Origin: Fictibacillus macauensis ZFHKF-1
GTDB lineage: Bacteria; Bacillota; Bacilli; Bacillales; Fictibacillaceae
Length of the DNA: 64,000 bases
Direction of reading: 5' to 3'
Assembly (NCBI RefSeq): GCF_000269865.1
Contig: NZ_AKKV01000021.1
Location: 1 to 64,000, forward strand
In this document: in pieces, positions 8,792 to 17,808 of the stretch
Numbering within the stretch: the first letter of the stretch is position 1
How the letters are laid out: each line of letters begins with the position of its first letter
Notes under the pieces: generated by a model
Database searches by the model: none
Told to the model about the DNA's origin: nothing
What the model saw: the letters and a program-made list of their open reading frames with translations, nothing else
Program-made: the position numbers and the translations under genes

Positions 8792-9862
8792 TTATTCAAA
8801 ACGTTGTAAATGCGTTGTTAGCTTATTATAGGCTGTAAAAAGTTCATGCATGAGTTCTCTTACACTTTTTGATTGAACAAGCGTAATTCCTTGACCGGCC
8901 CATAAAGACATGTAATTTCCTTCATGAACTGATTTTGCCCATTGACGAAGAGGCGTAGTGAGCTCATGTTGAATTGGATAAGGAAGTGCTTCAATATTCT
9001 TCATTTCAGTAATAAATTGATTGTTAATACCACGTGCGAGTTTTCCGGAGAATGCTTTTGTTAATACAAGATCACGCTCACTTGCTTGTAGAACAGCCTC
9101 TTTATACACCTGATGTGCCCCGCTTTCCTGAGCTGCTAAAAAGAATGTACCTAACTGTACTGCGCTTGCACCCAACATGAAGGCTGCTGCCATTCCTCGA
9201 GCATCCATAATTCCACCGGCTGCAATGACCGGAAGTGCTACAGCATCACATATTTGTGGAACGAGCGCCATCGTTCCAATTAAGCTATCCTCTTCGCGAT
9301 CAAGAAACGTACCACGATGTCCCCCAGCTTCACTTCCTTGCGCGCAAATGATATCGACGCCAACTTGTTCTAACAACGTCGCTTCTTTTACAGAAGTTGC
9401 CGTCGCAATGACGATCATTTGAGCTTCCTTCAACCGATCTACTAGTGCTTTGGAAGGAAGATGAAAGGTAAAGGAAATGATTTTTACGTCGCTCTCCATC
9501 ACGGCTTGTAGCTGTTGCTCAAAAAAAGCAAAAGGATCCCGTCGAGACGGTACTTGTTGTTCAAGAGACTTCCCCGCTCCTAATGCACTCAAACGGCGTT
9601 GCATTGCTTGGACAGCTTCTTCTTGAACGAAGGTCTCTACTGGCAGAAATAAATTCACCGCAAAAGGTTGCTTTGTTTGTCGTTTAATCTCTGCAATGGC
9701 AGCCGTAATGTCCGCTGCTTCCATATATCCTGCTCCTAACGTCCCTAAACCGCCATGCTCACTCACAGCAGCGACTAAGTCTGGGCCGCCTGGGCCACCC
9801 GCCATTCCTGCTGAAATAATGGGATAACGCACACCACATACTGTTTGTAAACAATGCTTCAA
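8792..9862 (-). CDS. Nitronate monooxygenase family FMN enzyme
   Basis: A 356-residue TIM-barrel flavoprotein of the nitronate monooxygenase/FabK-like family. It shows the N-terminal YPIISAGMAGG glycine-rich FMN region, AVNLFLP, and the hallmark CAQGSEAGGHRGTF (about residues 170-185) with the catalytic His, then AAGGI for phosphate binding. It oxidises alkyl nitronates (for example propionate 3-nitronate) or acts as an enoyl-ACP reductase; without a fatty-acid gene neighbourhood the former is likelier. The start is TTG with GAGGAGG 8-11 bases upstream. Confidence 0.82.
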   Translation of the reverse strand: MKHCLQTVCGVRYPIISAGMAGGPGGPDLVAAVSEHGGLGTLGAGYMEAADITAAIAEIKRQTKQPFAVNLFLPVETFVQEEAVQAMQRRLSALGAGKSLEQQVPSRRDPFAFFEQQLQAVMESDVKIISFTFHLPSKALVDRLKEAQMIVIATATSVKEATLLEQVGVDIICAQGSEAGGHRGTFLDREEDSLIGTMALVPQICDAVALPVIAAGGIMDARGMAAAFMLGASAVQLGTFFLAAQESGAHQVYKEAVLQASERDLVLTKAFSGKLARGINNQFITEMKNIEALPYPIQHELTTPLRQWAKSVHEGNYMSLWAGQGITLVQSKSVRELMHELFTAYNKLTTHLQRFE

Positions 9863-10021
9863 CGTTCGTCTCCTCCTCGTTCTCCATAATTACCTCTAAA
9901 CAAAGCATTCGCTACATTCAATGTCTCATTTCCCTACAAAACATTCAAAAGATACGCTTTTTTCAAGTGACAATGCGCTCTTTGCATACTATCGAAGGGG
10001 CAGAAACAGCATAACAACGAA

Positions 10022-10062
10022 AAGGAGTCCACATCATGGAAGGGCAATGATGTGGACTTCTT
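10022..10062. terminator. Terminator after the DedA gene
   Basis: AGTCCACATCAT pairs with ATGATGTGGACT around a short loop; T tails on both sides. Confidence 0.8.
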
Positions 10063-10659
10063 TTAAGACACACGTTTATTTTTCATCATTTTAAAGAGAA
10101 CGGCAACGAATAGCAGTGCTAAAGCTCCAATTGTAATCCATGTCGTATAAGGTGCAGCAATTGTTTTAATATTTTCCCAATTACTACCAAGTTTACTACC
10201 TAGCATAATAAATAAAATAGACCACGGTACGATGGCTACTGCAGTATATACCGTGAATTTCAAAAAGGACATTTTGGCAATTCCCGCTGGAATAGAAATG
10301 GCATGTCGTACTACCGGTATAAAGCGCGCAAAGAAAATGACGCCTGTGCCATACTTTTTAAACCAGTTTTCTGAAACATCAATATGCTTTTTTGAGATTA
10401 ATAAATACTTTCCAAACTTTTCGAGAAACGGCCTTCCCCCATAATAGCCCATCCAATATAAAAACAGTTGAGCAAGTGTACCACCAATCGTACCCGCAAT
10501 GACGGAGCCAACGAATGTTAAGCGTCCTTGTGAAATCATATATCCAGCATAGGATAGAACAAGTTCACTAGGGATAACCTCTACCATTAGACCAAGCGCA
10601 ATACCGGTGTGCCCAAGGCCAACGATCCATTCCAATAGGGACATAATCGCTTCTTTCAA
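10063..10659 (-). CDS. DedA family membrane protein
   Basis: A 198-residue polytopic protein of the DedA/SNARE-associated (VTT) family. Visible signatures are E near 28 in VEVIPSE, the re-entrant FARFIPVVRHAISIPAG segment and GGxLAQLFLYWMGYYGGR. DedA proteins act in lipid-carrier flipping (undecaprenyl phosphate or phosphatidylethanolamine) and membrane homeostasis; the exact substrate is not readable. TTG at 10659 is taken as start; ATG at 10644, also without a strong site, is the alternative. Confidence 0.88.
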   Translation of the reverse strand: MKEAIMSLLEWIVGLGHTGIALGLMVEVIPSELVLSYAGYMISQGRLTFVGSVIAGTIGGTLAQLFLYWMGYYGGRPFLEKFGKYLLISKKHIDVSENWFKKYGTGVIFFARFIPVVRHAISIPAGIAKMSFLKFTVYTAVAIVPWSILFIMLGSKLGSNWENIKTIAAPYTTWITIGALALLFVAVLFKMMKNKRVS

Positions 10660-10760
10660 GACGTTACCTACTTTCTGTTGTGATAATCCTTTAGATCTTT
10701 GTTTTTCGTTTCTTCTAGTTTATGATAGAAACAATAAATTAGAAGAAAACCATGTAATAG

Positions 10761-10791
10761 AAAGGACTCCTATCTCGCTAGAGTAGGAGTC
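10761..10791 (-). terminator. Probable terminator of nrdB
   Basis: GACTCCTA / TAGGAGTC stem (10765-10772, 10784-10791) about 60 bases past the nrdB stop with a short pyrimidine tail. Confidence 0.6.
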
Positions 10792-10853
10792 TAGATCACG
10801 TCTCTTATTTTACCATTATTACATCCTTTTTTGAAACAGGTTCCCGAGAAACC

Positions 10854-11891
10854 TTATAAGTCATCAAAGCCATTTTCATCTGATACTTTCGTATATTGCC
10901 TTGACTTCTGCTCAAAGAAATCACTTTTTCCATCATCTACATTTTCGTATGCCTTAATCCATTTCATTGGGTTCTCACGATAGCCTTCAAAAGGACGCTC
11001 TATACCAAGTTCATTCACGCGCTTATTCGCCATAAATTTAATATAAGCTTCTAGTTCATCCATATGAAGTCCGGTAAAGCGATTTCCTATAATATAGCGT
11101 CCCCACTGAATTTCTAACGCTGCCGCTTTCTTAAATGTAGTTTGAACAAATTGAACCGTTTCTTCACAATCTAATTCTGGTACTTCTTGAAGCAACGCTT
11201 GAAAGATTTGTGTAAAAAGACGCACATGCAATTGTTCATCACGATTAATGTAATTAATCATCGTACTAGAGGCAACCATCTTTTGATTGCGTGCTAAATT
11301 ATAGAAAAAGGCAAAGCCTGAGTAGAAGTTTAAGCCTTCTAATATTACATCATAGACGATGCTCTCCATAAATGTTTTCGGTGTTGGGTTGGCTACAAAA
11401 GCTTCATAGCCTTGAGCAATAAAATCATTGCGTTCTCGAAGAATCGGATCGTGCTTCCAATACTCAAATATTTCATCTTGCTTTTGTTTATTTACGAGAC
11501 TCGAAAGCACGTAAGAATACGATTGATTATGCACCACTTCCTGAAACGAAAGAACGGTCATAAGTGCTGATAAACTTGAATCTGTTAAATAATCAGCCAC
11601 CCTTGCAGAATAATCCGTTTGAATGCTATCTAAAAAGGCCAGTAGACCAATTACTTTATTAAACGTCTCTTGCTCATCACCGGAAAGCTGTGGATATTGT
11701 TTAACATCACCAGACATATTGATTTCAAACGGTGTCCAAAAATTAGCAAGCATGTTTTTGTAAAGTGGATATGCCCACGCGTATCGAACATCATCCCAAT
11801 TGAGAACATTTGAACTTTTTCCATTAATAATCCCTGTTGAAGCATTAGGTGCATCAACATCGTATAATTTTCGCTGCGTTAAAGATTTCAT
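10854..11891 (-). CDS. nrdB: Ribonucleotide reductase class Ia beta subunit NrdB
   Basis: The 345-residue radical-generating subunit of an aerobic ribonucleotide reductase. All di-metal ligands are visible: D88, E118, H121, E185, E219 and H222, and the radical tyrosine is Y125 (HNQSY, four residues after H121), so a Tyr-radical type is expected. It pairs with NrdA from the gene 19 bases upstream. It lies alone with nrdA, without nrdI or a glutaredoxin-like nrdH, unlike class Ib nrdEF loci. Expression should follow the cobalamin riboswitch and NrdR boxes ahead of nrdA. Confidence 0.93.
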   Translation of the reverse strand: MKSLTQRKLYDVDAPNASTGIINGKSSNVLNWDDVRYAWAYPLYKNMLANFWTPFEINMSGDVKQYPQLSGDEQETFNKVIGLLAFLDSIQTDYSARVADYLTDSSLSALMTVLSFQEVVHNQSYSYVLSSLVNKQKQDEIFEYWKHDPILRERNDFIAQGYEAFVANPTPKTFMESIVYDVILEGLNFYSGFAFFYNLARNQKMVASSTMINYINRDEQLHVRLFTQIFQALLQEVPELDCEETVQFVQTTFKKAAALEIQWGRYIIGNRFTGLHMDELEAYIKFMANKRVNELGIERPFEGYRENPMKWIKAYENVDDGKSDFFEQKSRQYTKVSDENGFDDL

Positions 11892-11910
11892 TTTTTATCC
11901 CCCCGTAGTC

Positions 11911-14169
11911 TTAACTTGAACAGCTTTCACATGCTTCTAGCTCTGACTGCGAAGTAGAGCGAGTATAATACGTCGTTTTTAACCCTGCTTTCCAAGCGGT
12001 CATATGAAGATCAAGTAAATCTTTTGCTTTAATTGTATTTTTCACATAAAAATTAAACGAAATCGCCTGATCTACATGACGTTGTCGTGCAGCGTTTTGT
12101 TTAATACTCCACTTTTGATCAATTTCATAAGCAGATTTATACAACCATGTCGTTTCAGCATTCAAGTCAGGTGCTGTAACTGGGATTTTATAATCCTTTT
12201 TCTCTTCAGAATACTCTTTCTTAAAGATAGGATCTGTTGACGCTGTTGAATTTGCAATTAAACTCGTCGTTGCATTAGGCGCAACTGCCATTAACCATGC
12301 GTTTCTTAGCCCCGAAGAAGCGACTTCTTTTTTTAATTGTAGCCACCGTTCCGACGTATAGCTGCGCTTCTCAAAGTACGTGCCAGTCTCCCATTCTGAG
12401 CCTTGAAAAACAGGGTATGCTCCTTTTTCAATAGCAAGCTGATTACTCGCCTTAATCGTTAAGTAAGCGATTTGTTCATACAAAGCATCATTGTATTGTA
12501 CCGCTTCTTCTGATTCCCAACGAATCCCTTTTTTCGCTAATAAATGATGTAACCCAAATGTCCCTAACCCAATCGCACGGTATTTTTTATTCGTTAGCAC
12601 CGCTTGTTTTACTTCAATGCGATCTCTATTTAAATCAATAACATTATCAAGCATGCGGACTTGAATAGGAATAAGTCTCTCTAGCACATCTTCTTCCACC
12701 GCTTTTGCTAGTGAAATCGAGCTTAGATTACATGTTACATAGTCTCCAGGTCTTTTAGTGATGATGATTTTCCCATCTTCAGTATATTCTTCTGTGACAG
12801 TCGTAGCCGAACTATTTTGCGCAATTTCCGTACATAAGTTGCTACAATAAATCATGCCAGTATGTTTATTAGGGTTGTCACGATTGACCGCATCGCGATA
12901 AAACATATACGGTACACCGGTTTCAAGCTGACTTCTCATAATCCGCTTGAAAATATCAATTGCGGGAATAACGTCATATCCGCCAACCCCTTTTTCACCA
13001 AAACGACCTGCCCGGGCTGCTTGGACGCAGTCATAATATCGCTCACGGAAGCTGCCTGCCCCTACTTTTTCATCATAATAATCATCTAATTCAAAGCCCA
13101 TGACTTCCTTAATCATATGAGGATCAAAAACGTACCAATCTTCTCGTGCTTCTGCTTTTTCCATAAATAGATCAGGCACACTTAAACCGAGAAACAGATC
13201 GTGCAGTCGTTGACGCTCGTCACCGTTGTTAAGCTTTGCATCGAGAAAAGAAAGAATGTCTTTTCCAAAAATATTGTAGTAAACAGCAATGGCTCCTTTT
13301 CGCTGACCGAGTTGGTCCACACTTACTGCTGTTTGATTTAGTAGCTTTGCCCACGGTAAAATACCAGACGAATTGCCAAGGAATCCTCGAATCGATGATC
13401 CTTTACTACGAATTTTTCCTAAGTAGACAGCAATCCCGCCTCCACCTTTTGATAACGTAGCTGCATCGGTTGTTGCATCATAAATACTGCGTAAACTATC
13501 ATCGACCGTATCAATAAAGCAACTAGAAAGCTGACCATAACTTTTACCCGCATTTGCTAAGGTTGGCGTCGCAACCGTCATATACAAATTCGACATAGCC
13601 CAATAGGCTTCTTTCACAAGCGAGAGGCGTCGTTCTCGAGGTTCCTCACTCATAAGCGTCATGGCGATAATCATAAACCTTTCTTGTGGTAGCTCGTACA
13701 CGTCACCTTCATGCGATTTTGCTAAATAACGATCTGCTAAGGTGCGTAAGCCAATGTATGTAAACTGAGTATCTCTTGTCGGGATGATCACTTTTTCTAG
13801 CTCTTCAAGCTCACGACGGTCATAGCACTCTAGTAACATGCGATCATAGATTCCTTTGTCTGTTAAAAGGGTTAATAAGCCATGTAGGTTGCCGTAGCCT
13901 TCTTTTGCACCCGTCTCTCGATTCATTGCCGCCTCTTCATATAAACGGCTTAAATGAATGCGAGCCGCTACGAATGTCCAGTCTGGTTCATTCATCGTTA
14001 CCCGTTCAAGCGCATGTAAAATAGCCGATTGGACGAGAGATTCATCGCTTTCACCTCGTTCAACATAACGCAACATTCTTTCTTTATACGATTCACTCTC
14101 CATGTGTGGAAACGATGCTAAGCTTTCTTCTATCCAAAGAATAACCTTATTCGTAATGGTTGTTGTCAT
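11911..14169 (-). CDS. nrdA: Ribonucleotide reductase class I alpha subunit NrdA
   Basis: The 752-residue catalytic subunit reducing ribonucleoside diphosphates. Active-site residues are in place: C217 (SSCF), N444/C446/E448 (NLCTE), C480 (VTCNLSS), the Tyr pair 734-735 and the C-terminal redox pair C747/C750 (CESC). The N-terminus starts directly with the helical domain, so the ATP-cone allosteric domain of E. coli NrdA seems absent. ATG at 14169 follows AGGAGG; the longer frame to 14298 would run through the leader terminators. It is the first gene after the cobalamin riboswitch. Confidence 0.93.
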   Translation of the reverse strand: MTTTITNKVILWIEESLASFPHMESESYKERMLRYVERGESDESLVQSAILHALERVTMNEPDWTFVAARIHLSRLYEEAAMNRETGAKEGYGNLHGLLTLLTDKGIYDRMLLECYDRRELEELEKVIIPTRDTQFTYIGLRTLADRYLAKSHEGDVYELPQERFMIIAMTLMSEEPRERRLSLVKEAYWAMSNLYMTVATPTLANAGKSYGQLSSCFIDTVDDSLRSIYDATTDAATLSKGGGGIAVYLGKIRSKGSSIRGFLGNSSGILPWAKLLNQTAVSVDQLGQRKGAIAVYYNIFGKDILSFLDAKLNNGDERQRLHDLFLGLSVPDLFMEKAEAREDWYVFDPHMIKEVMGFELDDYYDEKVGAGSFRERYYDCVQAARAGRFGEKGVGGYDVIPAIDIFKRIMRSQLETGVPYMFYRDAVNRDNPNKHTGMIYCSNLCTEIAQNSSATTVTEEYTEDGKIIITKRPGDYVTCNLSSISLAKAVEEDVLERLIPIQVRMLDNVIDLNRDRIEVKQAVLTNKKYRAIGLGTFGLHHLLAKKGIRWESEEAVQYNDALYEQIAYLTIKASNQLAIEKGAYPVFQGSEWETGTYFEKRSYTSERWLQLKKEVASSGLRNAWLMAVAPNATTSLIANSTASTDPIFKKEYSEEKKDYKIPVTAPDLNAETTWLYKSAYEIDQKWSIKQNAARQRHVDQAISFNFYVKNTIKAKDLLDLHMTAWKAGLKTTYYTRSTSQSELEACESCSS

Positions 14170-14205
14170 TCTTTTTCCTCCTACATCCCTTGTTTTCATA
14201 GCAAT

Positions 14206-14274
14206 AAAAAAAGCCCATCCTATTGGATGAGCATAAAAAACGGCACAAATAAATAAAAAAACTGTACCGTTTTT
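14206..14274 (-). terminator. Attenuator hairpins in the nrdA leader
   Basis: Two successive minus-strand hairpins lie between the riboswitch and nrdA: AAAACGGTAC/GTGCCGTTTT (14235-14274), then GCTCATCC/GGATGGGC with a 4-base loop followed by seven T (14206-14232). The second is a textbook intrinsic terminator, the likely OFF state of the riboswitch. Confidence 0.85.
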
Positions 14275-14310
14275 GGTTCTCAATCCCCGAAGAATCAAAA
14301 CACAGAAGAA

Positions 14311-14466
14311 AAGGCAGGTCTACTGGCTTATGCTTCATCCTACTCTGAGCCTTCCCGTACGAATTACGTACAGTGGTTTCTCATTTCGTCCACAAAACAG
14401 TTGCGGGGACAGCTCCGGCTTTTTCCGGATTCCCTATTAAGTCAAATTCGTGACACCTTTTCTTCT
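14311..14466 (-). promoter_or_regulatory. Cobalamin (B12) riboswitch ahead of nrdAB
   Basis: Read on the minus strand it carries the conserved aptamer elements in order: AAAAGGTG near the 5' end, GGGAATCCGG, the B12 box AGCTGTCCCCGCAACTGT, a variable P7 to P10 region, and GCCAGTAGACCTGCC closing P1. Adenosyl- or methylcobalamin binding normally shuts off the downstream gene. Control of B12-independent class I reductase by B12 is known from Streptomyces nrdABS, where a B12-dependent class II enzyme takes over; the same logic is inferred here. Confidence 0.93.
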
Positions 14467-14468
14467 GA

Positions 14469-14515
14469 TTACTATATTTAGTTTCTTATATCAACTTTCA
14501 CACTAAATATAGTGA
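14469..14515. promoter_or_regulatory. Paired NrdR-like boxes
   Basis: Two AT-rich palindromes, TTACTATATTTAGTTT (14469-14484) and ACACTAAATATAGTGA (14500-14515), resemble the NrdR box (ACACTATATATAGTGT type). Their centres are 31 bp apart, the usual three-turn NrdR spacing, and they sit just upstream of the riboswitch, over the expected promoter. Confidence 0.75.
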
Positions 14516-14682
14516 AAGTCAACCCTTGATTTTTTGCAACAGCGGAAAAAACGCGGTGCAATCCGCTTTCTTTTTTTATCGTTTCTTAAAAAATAGAGCT
14601 GTTTTCAATCGCTTATGTTTCGAAAAGATAGTCTATCATGATTGCTCGATCTTTAACAATAAAAACAACCTTTTTTAGAAAA

Positions 14683-14720
14683 AACCCCTCATTAAAGTTT
14701 ATGAACTTTAATGAGGGGTT
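14683..14720 (-). terminator. Terminator of the CBS-domain gene
   Basis: Perfect 17-bp arms (14683-14699, 14704-14720) with a 4-base loop and TTTTCTAAAAAA tail on the minus strand. Confidence 0.9.
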
Positions 14721-14724
14721 CCTA

Positions 14725-15141
14725 CTATAATTCTTTATTGTTCCATATTGTATTTGCGCAATATTTAATAATGTCACGGCGACGAATAATTCCAATAAAA
14801 TGACCTTCATCATCTGTTACAGGAATAAAATTTTGGTCAGTTGATAACGTAATTAAATCTTCCATGTTTGAATTAATAGAAACCGAAATGTTGTTTACAC
14901 GTTGAGGAACATCATTCAGTTTCATTTTCATCACTTCAGTGTAGCCAATATCTAACGCGTCCTTCAACCTCCACAACAAATCGCCTTCTGTCAATGTACC
15001 GACATACTTCCCGTTTTCAGCAACGAGAGGTACCGACGTATACTTATGATATGACAGCTTTTCTAGAGCCTGCCGTATAGTGGACTCAGGATTTAAATAC
15101 TTTACCTGCTCCTTTGGCAGAAGATAAAAAGCGATATTCAT
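14725..15141 (-). CDS. Two-CBS-domain protein
   Basis: A 138-residue protein made of a tandem CBS pair: first repeat around SYHKYTSVPLVAENGKYVGTLTEGDLL, second around DQNFIPVTDDEGHFIGIIRRRDII. Stand-alone CBS pairs bind adenine nucleotides, c-di-AMP or similar ligands and regulate partner proteins. It is not an evident match to DarB/YkuL. ATG at 15141 is chosen for the AAAGGAG eleven bases upstream; the frame upstream to 15201 has no site. It may sense nucleotide state, but the ligand is unknown. Confidence 0.82.
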   Translation of the reverse strand: MNIAFYLLPKEQVKYLNPESTIRQALEKLSYHKYTSVPLVAENGKYVGTLTEGDLLWRLKDALDIGYTEVMKMKLNDVPQRVNNISVSINSNMEDLITLSTDQNFIPVTDDEGHFIGIIRRRDIIKYCANTIWNNKEL

Positions 15142-15232
15142 GCAGTAATTCTCCTTTAGTTCTATAATGCTGTATCTACTTGTCCATTTATTAAGCGCCA
15201 AACAGATTATTTCTTCCCTCTCAAAACGTTAG

Positions 15233-15424
15233 TTAAACGTTCTTTTTTTCTTTAGGAGGAAGTTGTTTTTCATATTCGCTGCGCTTATATTCATCTTCTA
15301 ATTGTGATAGCGGGGTATTAAGTAGTGCTCTTCGCCGCTCATGGCTTAGCAAACTTTCTTTATGAAGTGCTCGAATAAGAAATGCTTTCCTCGCTTCGAC
15401 AGCTTTTCGCAATTGTCCTTCCAT
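15233..15424 (-). CDS. Small charged protein, FbpA-like
   Basis: A 63-residue, very charged protein with LRKAVEARKAFLIRAL followed later by LSQLEDEYKR. This two-part pattern resembles the Fur-regulated basic protein FbpA family of Bacillus, whose members act as iron-sparing helpers, but no Fur box is evident upstream, so the family call is tentative. The second of two adjacent ATGs (15424) is used, 5 bases after AGGAGG. Confidence 0.45.
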   Translation of the reverse strand: MEGQLRKAVEARKAFLIRALHKESLLSHERRRALLNTPLSQLEDEYKRSEYEKQLPPKEKKNV

Positions 15425-15551
15425 CATATCCTCCTGATTAAGCGTTTTCATAATACTATACGATTCCGACTACAAAAAGTTTCATCTTGTCTACTGAATC
15501 ATATGGATGTACTTAAACGTATGAAGAAGATGGCTCTTTATGCACCAAACC

Positions 15552-16055
15552 TTATTTATTTATTTCTGCCACTATGTGACCAATCTCTGGTGCAATTAAT
15601 TTGTCTAATGCTAACTTGGCTGCTCCTCGCGAGCCAGGAACGGAAAAAACAGCGGTCAAGCCAATGACACCCGCAATCGCTCGTGATAAAAGCGCTGCTG
15701 ATCCAATGTCCTCCGTATAACTTAGCATGCGAAACAATTCACCAAATCCAGTAATTTCTTTTTCAAATAATGGAGAAAGCGCTTCAATCGTTACATCTCG
15801 TTGTGAAAGACCTGTTCCCCCATTTAAAAGAATAACATCTAGTTTACGTTCACAGCCCGAGAGAACAGCTTGTTGAATGCTGTGCACATCATCGGTCACA
15901 ATTTCATAAGCAACGATCGTATGGCCATTTATTATCATTTGTTCTTTCAAAAACTGACCCGTTAGATCGCTCTCTTCATTTCTTGTATCACTTATAGTAA
16001 TTACTTTACAACGCAATGCTGCTTTTGCTTGTTGTTTATGTTGTTCTACGCTCAT
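15552..16055 (-). CDS. moaB: Molybdenum cofactor protein MoaB
   Basis: A 167-residue MoaB/MogA-fold protein, which binds molybdopterin and in several bacteria adenylylates it. Seen are VITISDTRNEESDLTGQ near the N-terminus, LLNGGTGLSQRDVT (the molybdopterin-binding GGTG loop) and the closing VPGSRGAAKLALDKLI. Start ATG 16055 follows GAAGGGAG; the upstream frame lacks a site. No other moa/moe gene is near. Confidence 0.9.
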   Translation of the reverse strand: MSVEQHKQQAKAALRCKVITISDTRNEESDLTGQFLKEQMIINGHTIVAYEIVTDDVHSIQQAVLSGCERKLDVILLNGGTGLSQRDVTIEALSPLFEKEITGFGELFRMLSYTEDIGSAALLSRAIAGVIGLTAVFSVPGSRGAAKLALDKLIAPEIGHIVAEINK

Positions 16056-16138
16056 GAGCGTTCTCCCTTCAAAAAACCTTACAAAAATATTATGATTCAT
16101 TTAGTAGTCATTGTCCACTAATAACCCCATTTGGTAAA

Positions 16139-16182
16139 TCGTAATATTTACGCTTTGCATTTCGAATACTTTCCGTTATAAT
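16139..16182 (+). promoter_or_regulatory. Zur box and promoter of the zinc lipoprotein gene
   Basis: TCGTAATATTTACGC (16139-16153) fits the Bacillus Zur box TCGTAAT-N-ATTACGA with two mismatches in one half. It abuts TTGCAT (16155-16160), 16 bases before a perfect TATAAT (16177-16182). Confidence 0.72.
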
Positions 16183-16220
16183 GGTAAGGATTGTTGACCT
16201 TACTGAAAGGAAGTTGCATC

Positions 16221-17171
16221 ATGAAATTTCGCTGCATCGCTATTGTTTCGTTGATATTTCTCTTCGTTGCAAGCGGCTGTGCTCCTCATACAGAACAAAA
16301 AACAAAAGATCCATTAGACGTGACAACTACACTTTACCCTCTACAATTTTTCTCAGAGCAGATTGGTGGCCGCTATGTCCACGTTCGGAATGTTGTTCCG
16401 CCTGGTAGTGATGCTCATTCCTTTGAACCAACTACGCAAGACATGGTGTCTATTGCGGATAGCAACGTTTTCATATATAACGGAACTGGCGTGGAAGGCT
16501 TTGCTAACAAAGTTACTGATATTGTAAAAGATGAAGGTGTAATGACGGTTAAAGCGGCTACTGGCATTCCTTTAGCAAGACTCTCGCACGCACAGGACGA
16601 GGAAGAAGAACACGCTGGACATCAAGAGCATGACGAGCACGACGACGGAGATATTGATCCGCACGTTTGGATTGATCCTCTTTACGCGATTGATTTAGCA
16701 AAAAACATTGAACAGTCATTTAGTAAGCTTCGTCCGCAACACAAAGCGTATTTTCAAAAAAACTTCTTTACATTAAAAAAAGAGTTACTGCGCATTCATC
16801 AATCCTTTCTATCTGTCACAAAACATAAGAAAAACAAAGAAATGATTGTATCACATGCTGCCTATGGTTATTGGGAAAAACGTTATGGCATTCGCCAAGT
16901 TGCTGTAACTGGCATTTCCCCATCACAAGAGCCTTCACAAAAACAGCTACAAGCGCTGATTTCTCATGTAAAGCGAACGCACACTTCTTATATACTTTTA
17001 GAAAAAACAGCAAGTGATAAGATCGCCCGCATTGTGGAACAAGAAGCAGGCGCAAAAACACTTACATTAAGAAACTTAGAAACATTAACGCCCCAAGAAG
17101 AAAAAGCTGGGGAAACCTATCTTTCTTTAATGAAACAAAATGTAAATGTACTGCAAAAAGTACTGAAATAA
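16221..17171 (+). CDS. znuA: Zinc ABC transporter substrate-binding lipoprotein
   Basis: A 316-residue cluster-9 binding protein that captures Zn(II) outside the membrane. Lipoprotein signal ends FVASGC (Cys20); a His/Asp/Glu-rich loop (HAGHQEHDEHDDGD, about residues 137-150) typical of zinc rather than manganese binders follows; metal-binding His occur in DAHSFEP, DPHVWIDP and VSHAAYGYW. AdcA/ZnuA is the B. subtilis equivalent. The permease and ATPase genes are not adjacent. ATG 16221 follows GAAAGGAAG. A Zur-like operator lies on its promoter. Confidence 0.88.
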   Translation: MKFRCIAIVSLIFLFVASGCAPHTEQKTKDPLDVTTTLYPLQFFSEQIGGRYVHVRNVVPPGSDAHSFEPTTQDMVSIADSNVFIYNGTGVEGFANKVTDIVKDEGVMTVKAATGIPLARLSHAQDEEEEHAGHQEHDEHDDGDIDPHVWIDPLYAIDLAKNIEQSFSKLRPQHKAYFQKNFFTLKKELLRIHQSFLSVTKHKKNKEMIVSHAAYGYWEKRYGIRQVAVTGISPSQEPSQKQLQALISHVKRTHTSYILLEKTASDKIARIVEQEAGAKTLTLRNLETLTPQEEKAGETYLSLMKQNVNVLQKVLK

Positions 17172-17175
17172 AAAG

Positions 17176-17214
17176 ACGAAGTAAAGAGGCATTATACTCT
17201 TTACTTCGTTTTTT
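17176..17214 (+). terminator. Terminator of znuA
   Basis: ACGAAGTAAAGAG / CTCTTTACTTCGT, 13 bp, 8-base loop, then TTTTTT. Confidence 0.92.
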
Positions 17215-17237
17215 GCTGTTCATTATCAAATTACGTC

Positions 17238-17756
17238 TTACTTCTTCCGACGAATGATAACAACTCCGATGATTAAGAGAATTAAAACAACACTTATGAT
17301 GGCAATCATCGGCGTACGATCTTTCTGTTCTTCTTTTGATTTAGTTGCTTGATCCGCCTTTGCTGGTTTTTCCTCTTTTGTTACGTTAGGTTCCACTTTT
17401 GACGTAGATGATTTATCTACCGTAAACTCATAACTATTTTCAATCTTATGGCTGTCCGCTCCGATAATTTTATACGTTACAGTATATTTACCATTTTCAA
17501 GCGGCTTAGCAAACGTTCCCGTCATCATGTTTCCTTGTACGGATACAGTTGCATCAACAGCCTGTCCATTTTTCGTAACGGAAAGCGTACTTAAATTCTC
17601 AATCTTCGTTTCAAAGTGAAGCATAACTTGCTTCACATCTTTTTTAATTACTGCATTCGCGCTAGGATTTGCTTGCTTTAAACCAGTATGAGCAAATGCC
17701 TTTGATGAACCTGCAAATACAACGAATAACAACACTAACATTATGTACTTTTTCAT
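17238..17756 (-). CDS. CopC-domain protein with C-terminal anchor
   Basis: A 172-residue exported protein: signal peptide ending near AFA (residues 20-22) so that the mature chain begins with His, the copper-binding N-terminus of CopC domains; a beta-sandwich through residue ~120; a Lys/Glu linker; and a C-terminal membrane helix with RRKK tail. It likely sits on the outer membrane face and binds copper. In B. subtilis the same domain is part of YcnJ; the CopD membrane portion is missing here. AAAGGAG precedes the ATG. Confidence 0.82.
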   Translation of the reverse strand: MKKYIMLVLLFVVFAGSSKAFAHTGLKQANPSANAVIKKDVKQVMLHFETKIENLSTLSVTKNGQAVDATVSVQGNMMTGTFAKPLENGKYTVTYKIIGADSHKIENSYEFTVDKSSTSKVEPNVTKEEKPAKADQATKSKEEQKDRTPMIAIISVVLILLIIGVVIIRRKK

Positions 17757-17808
17757 ACTACATCTCCTTTAATCATTCTTACACATTAACTGTAAGGGAT
17801 GCAGCAAC

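Noticed and set aside
15430-15450. Fur box upstream of the FbpA-like gene.
   Set aside because: TGATTAAGCGTTTTCA has too many mismatches to the 7-1-7 consensus.
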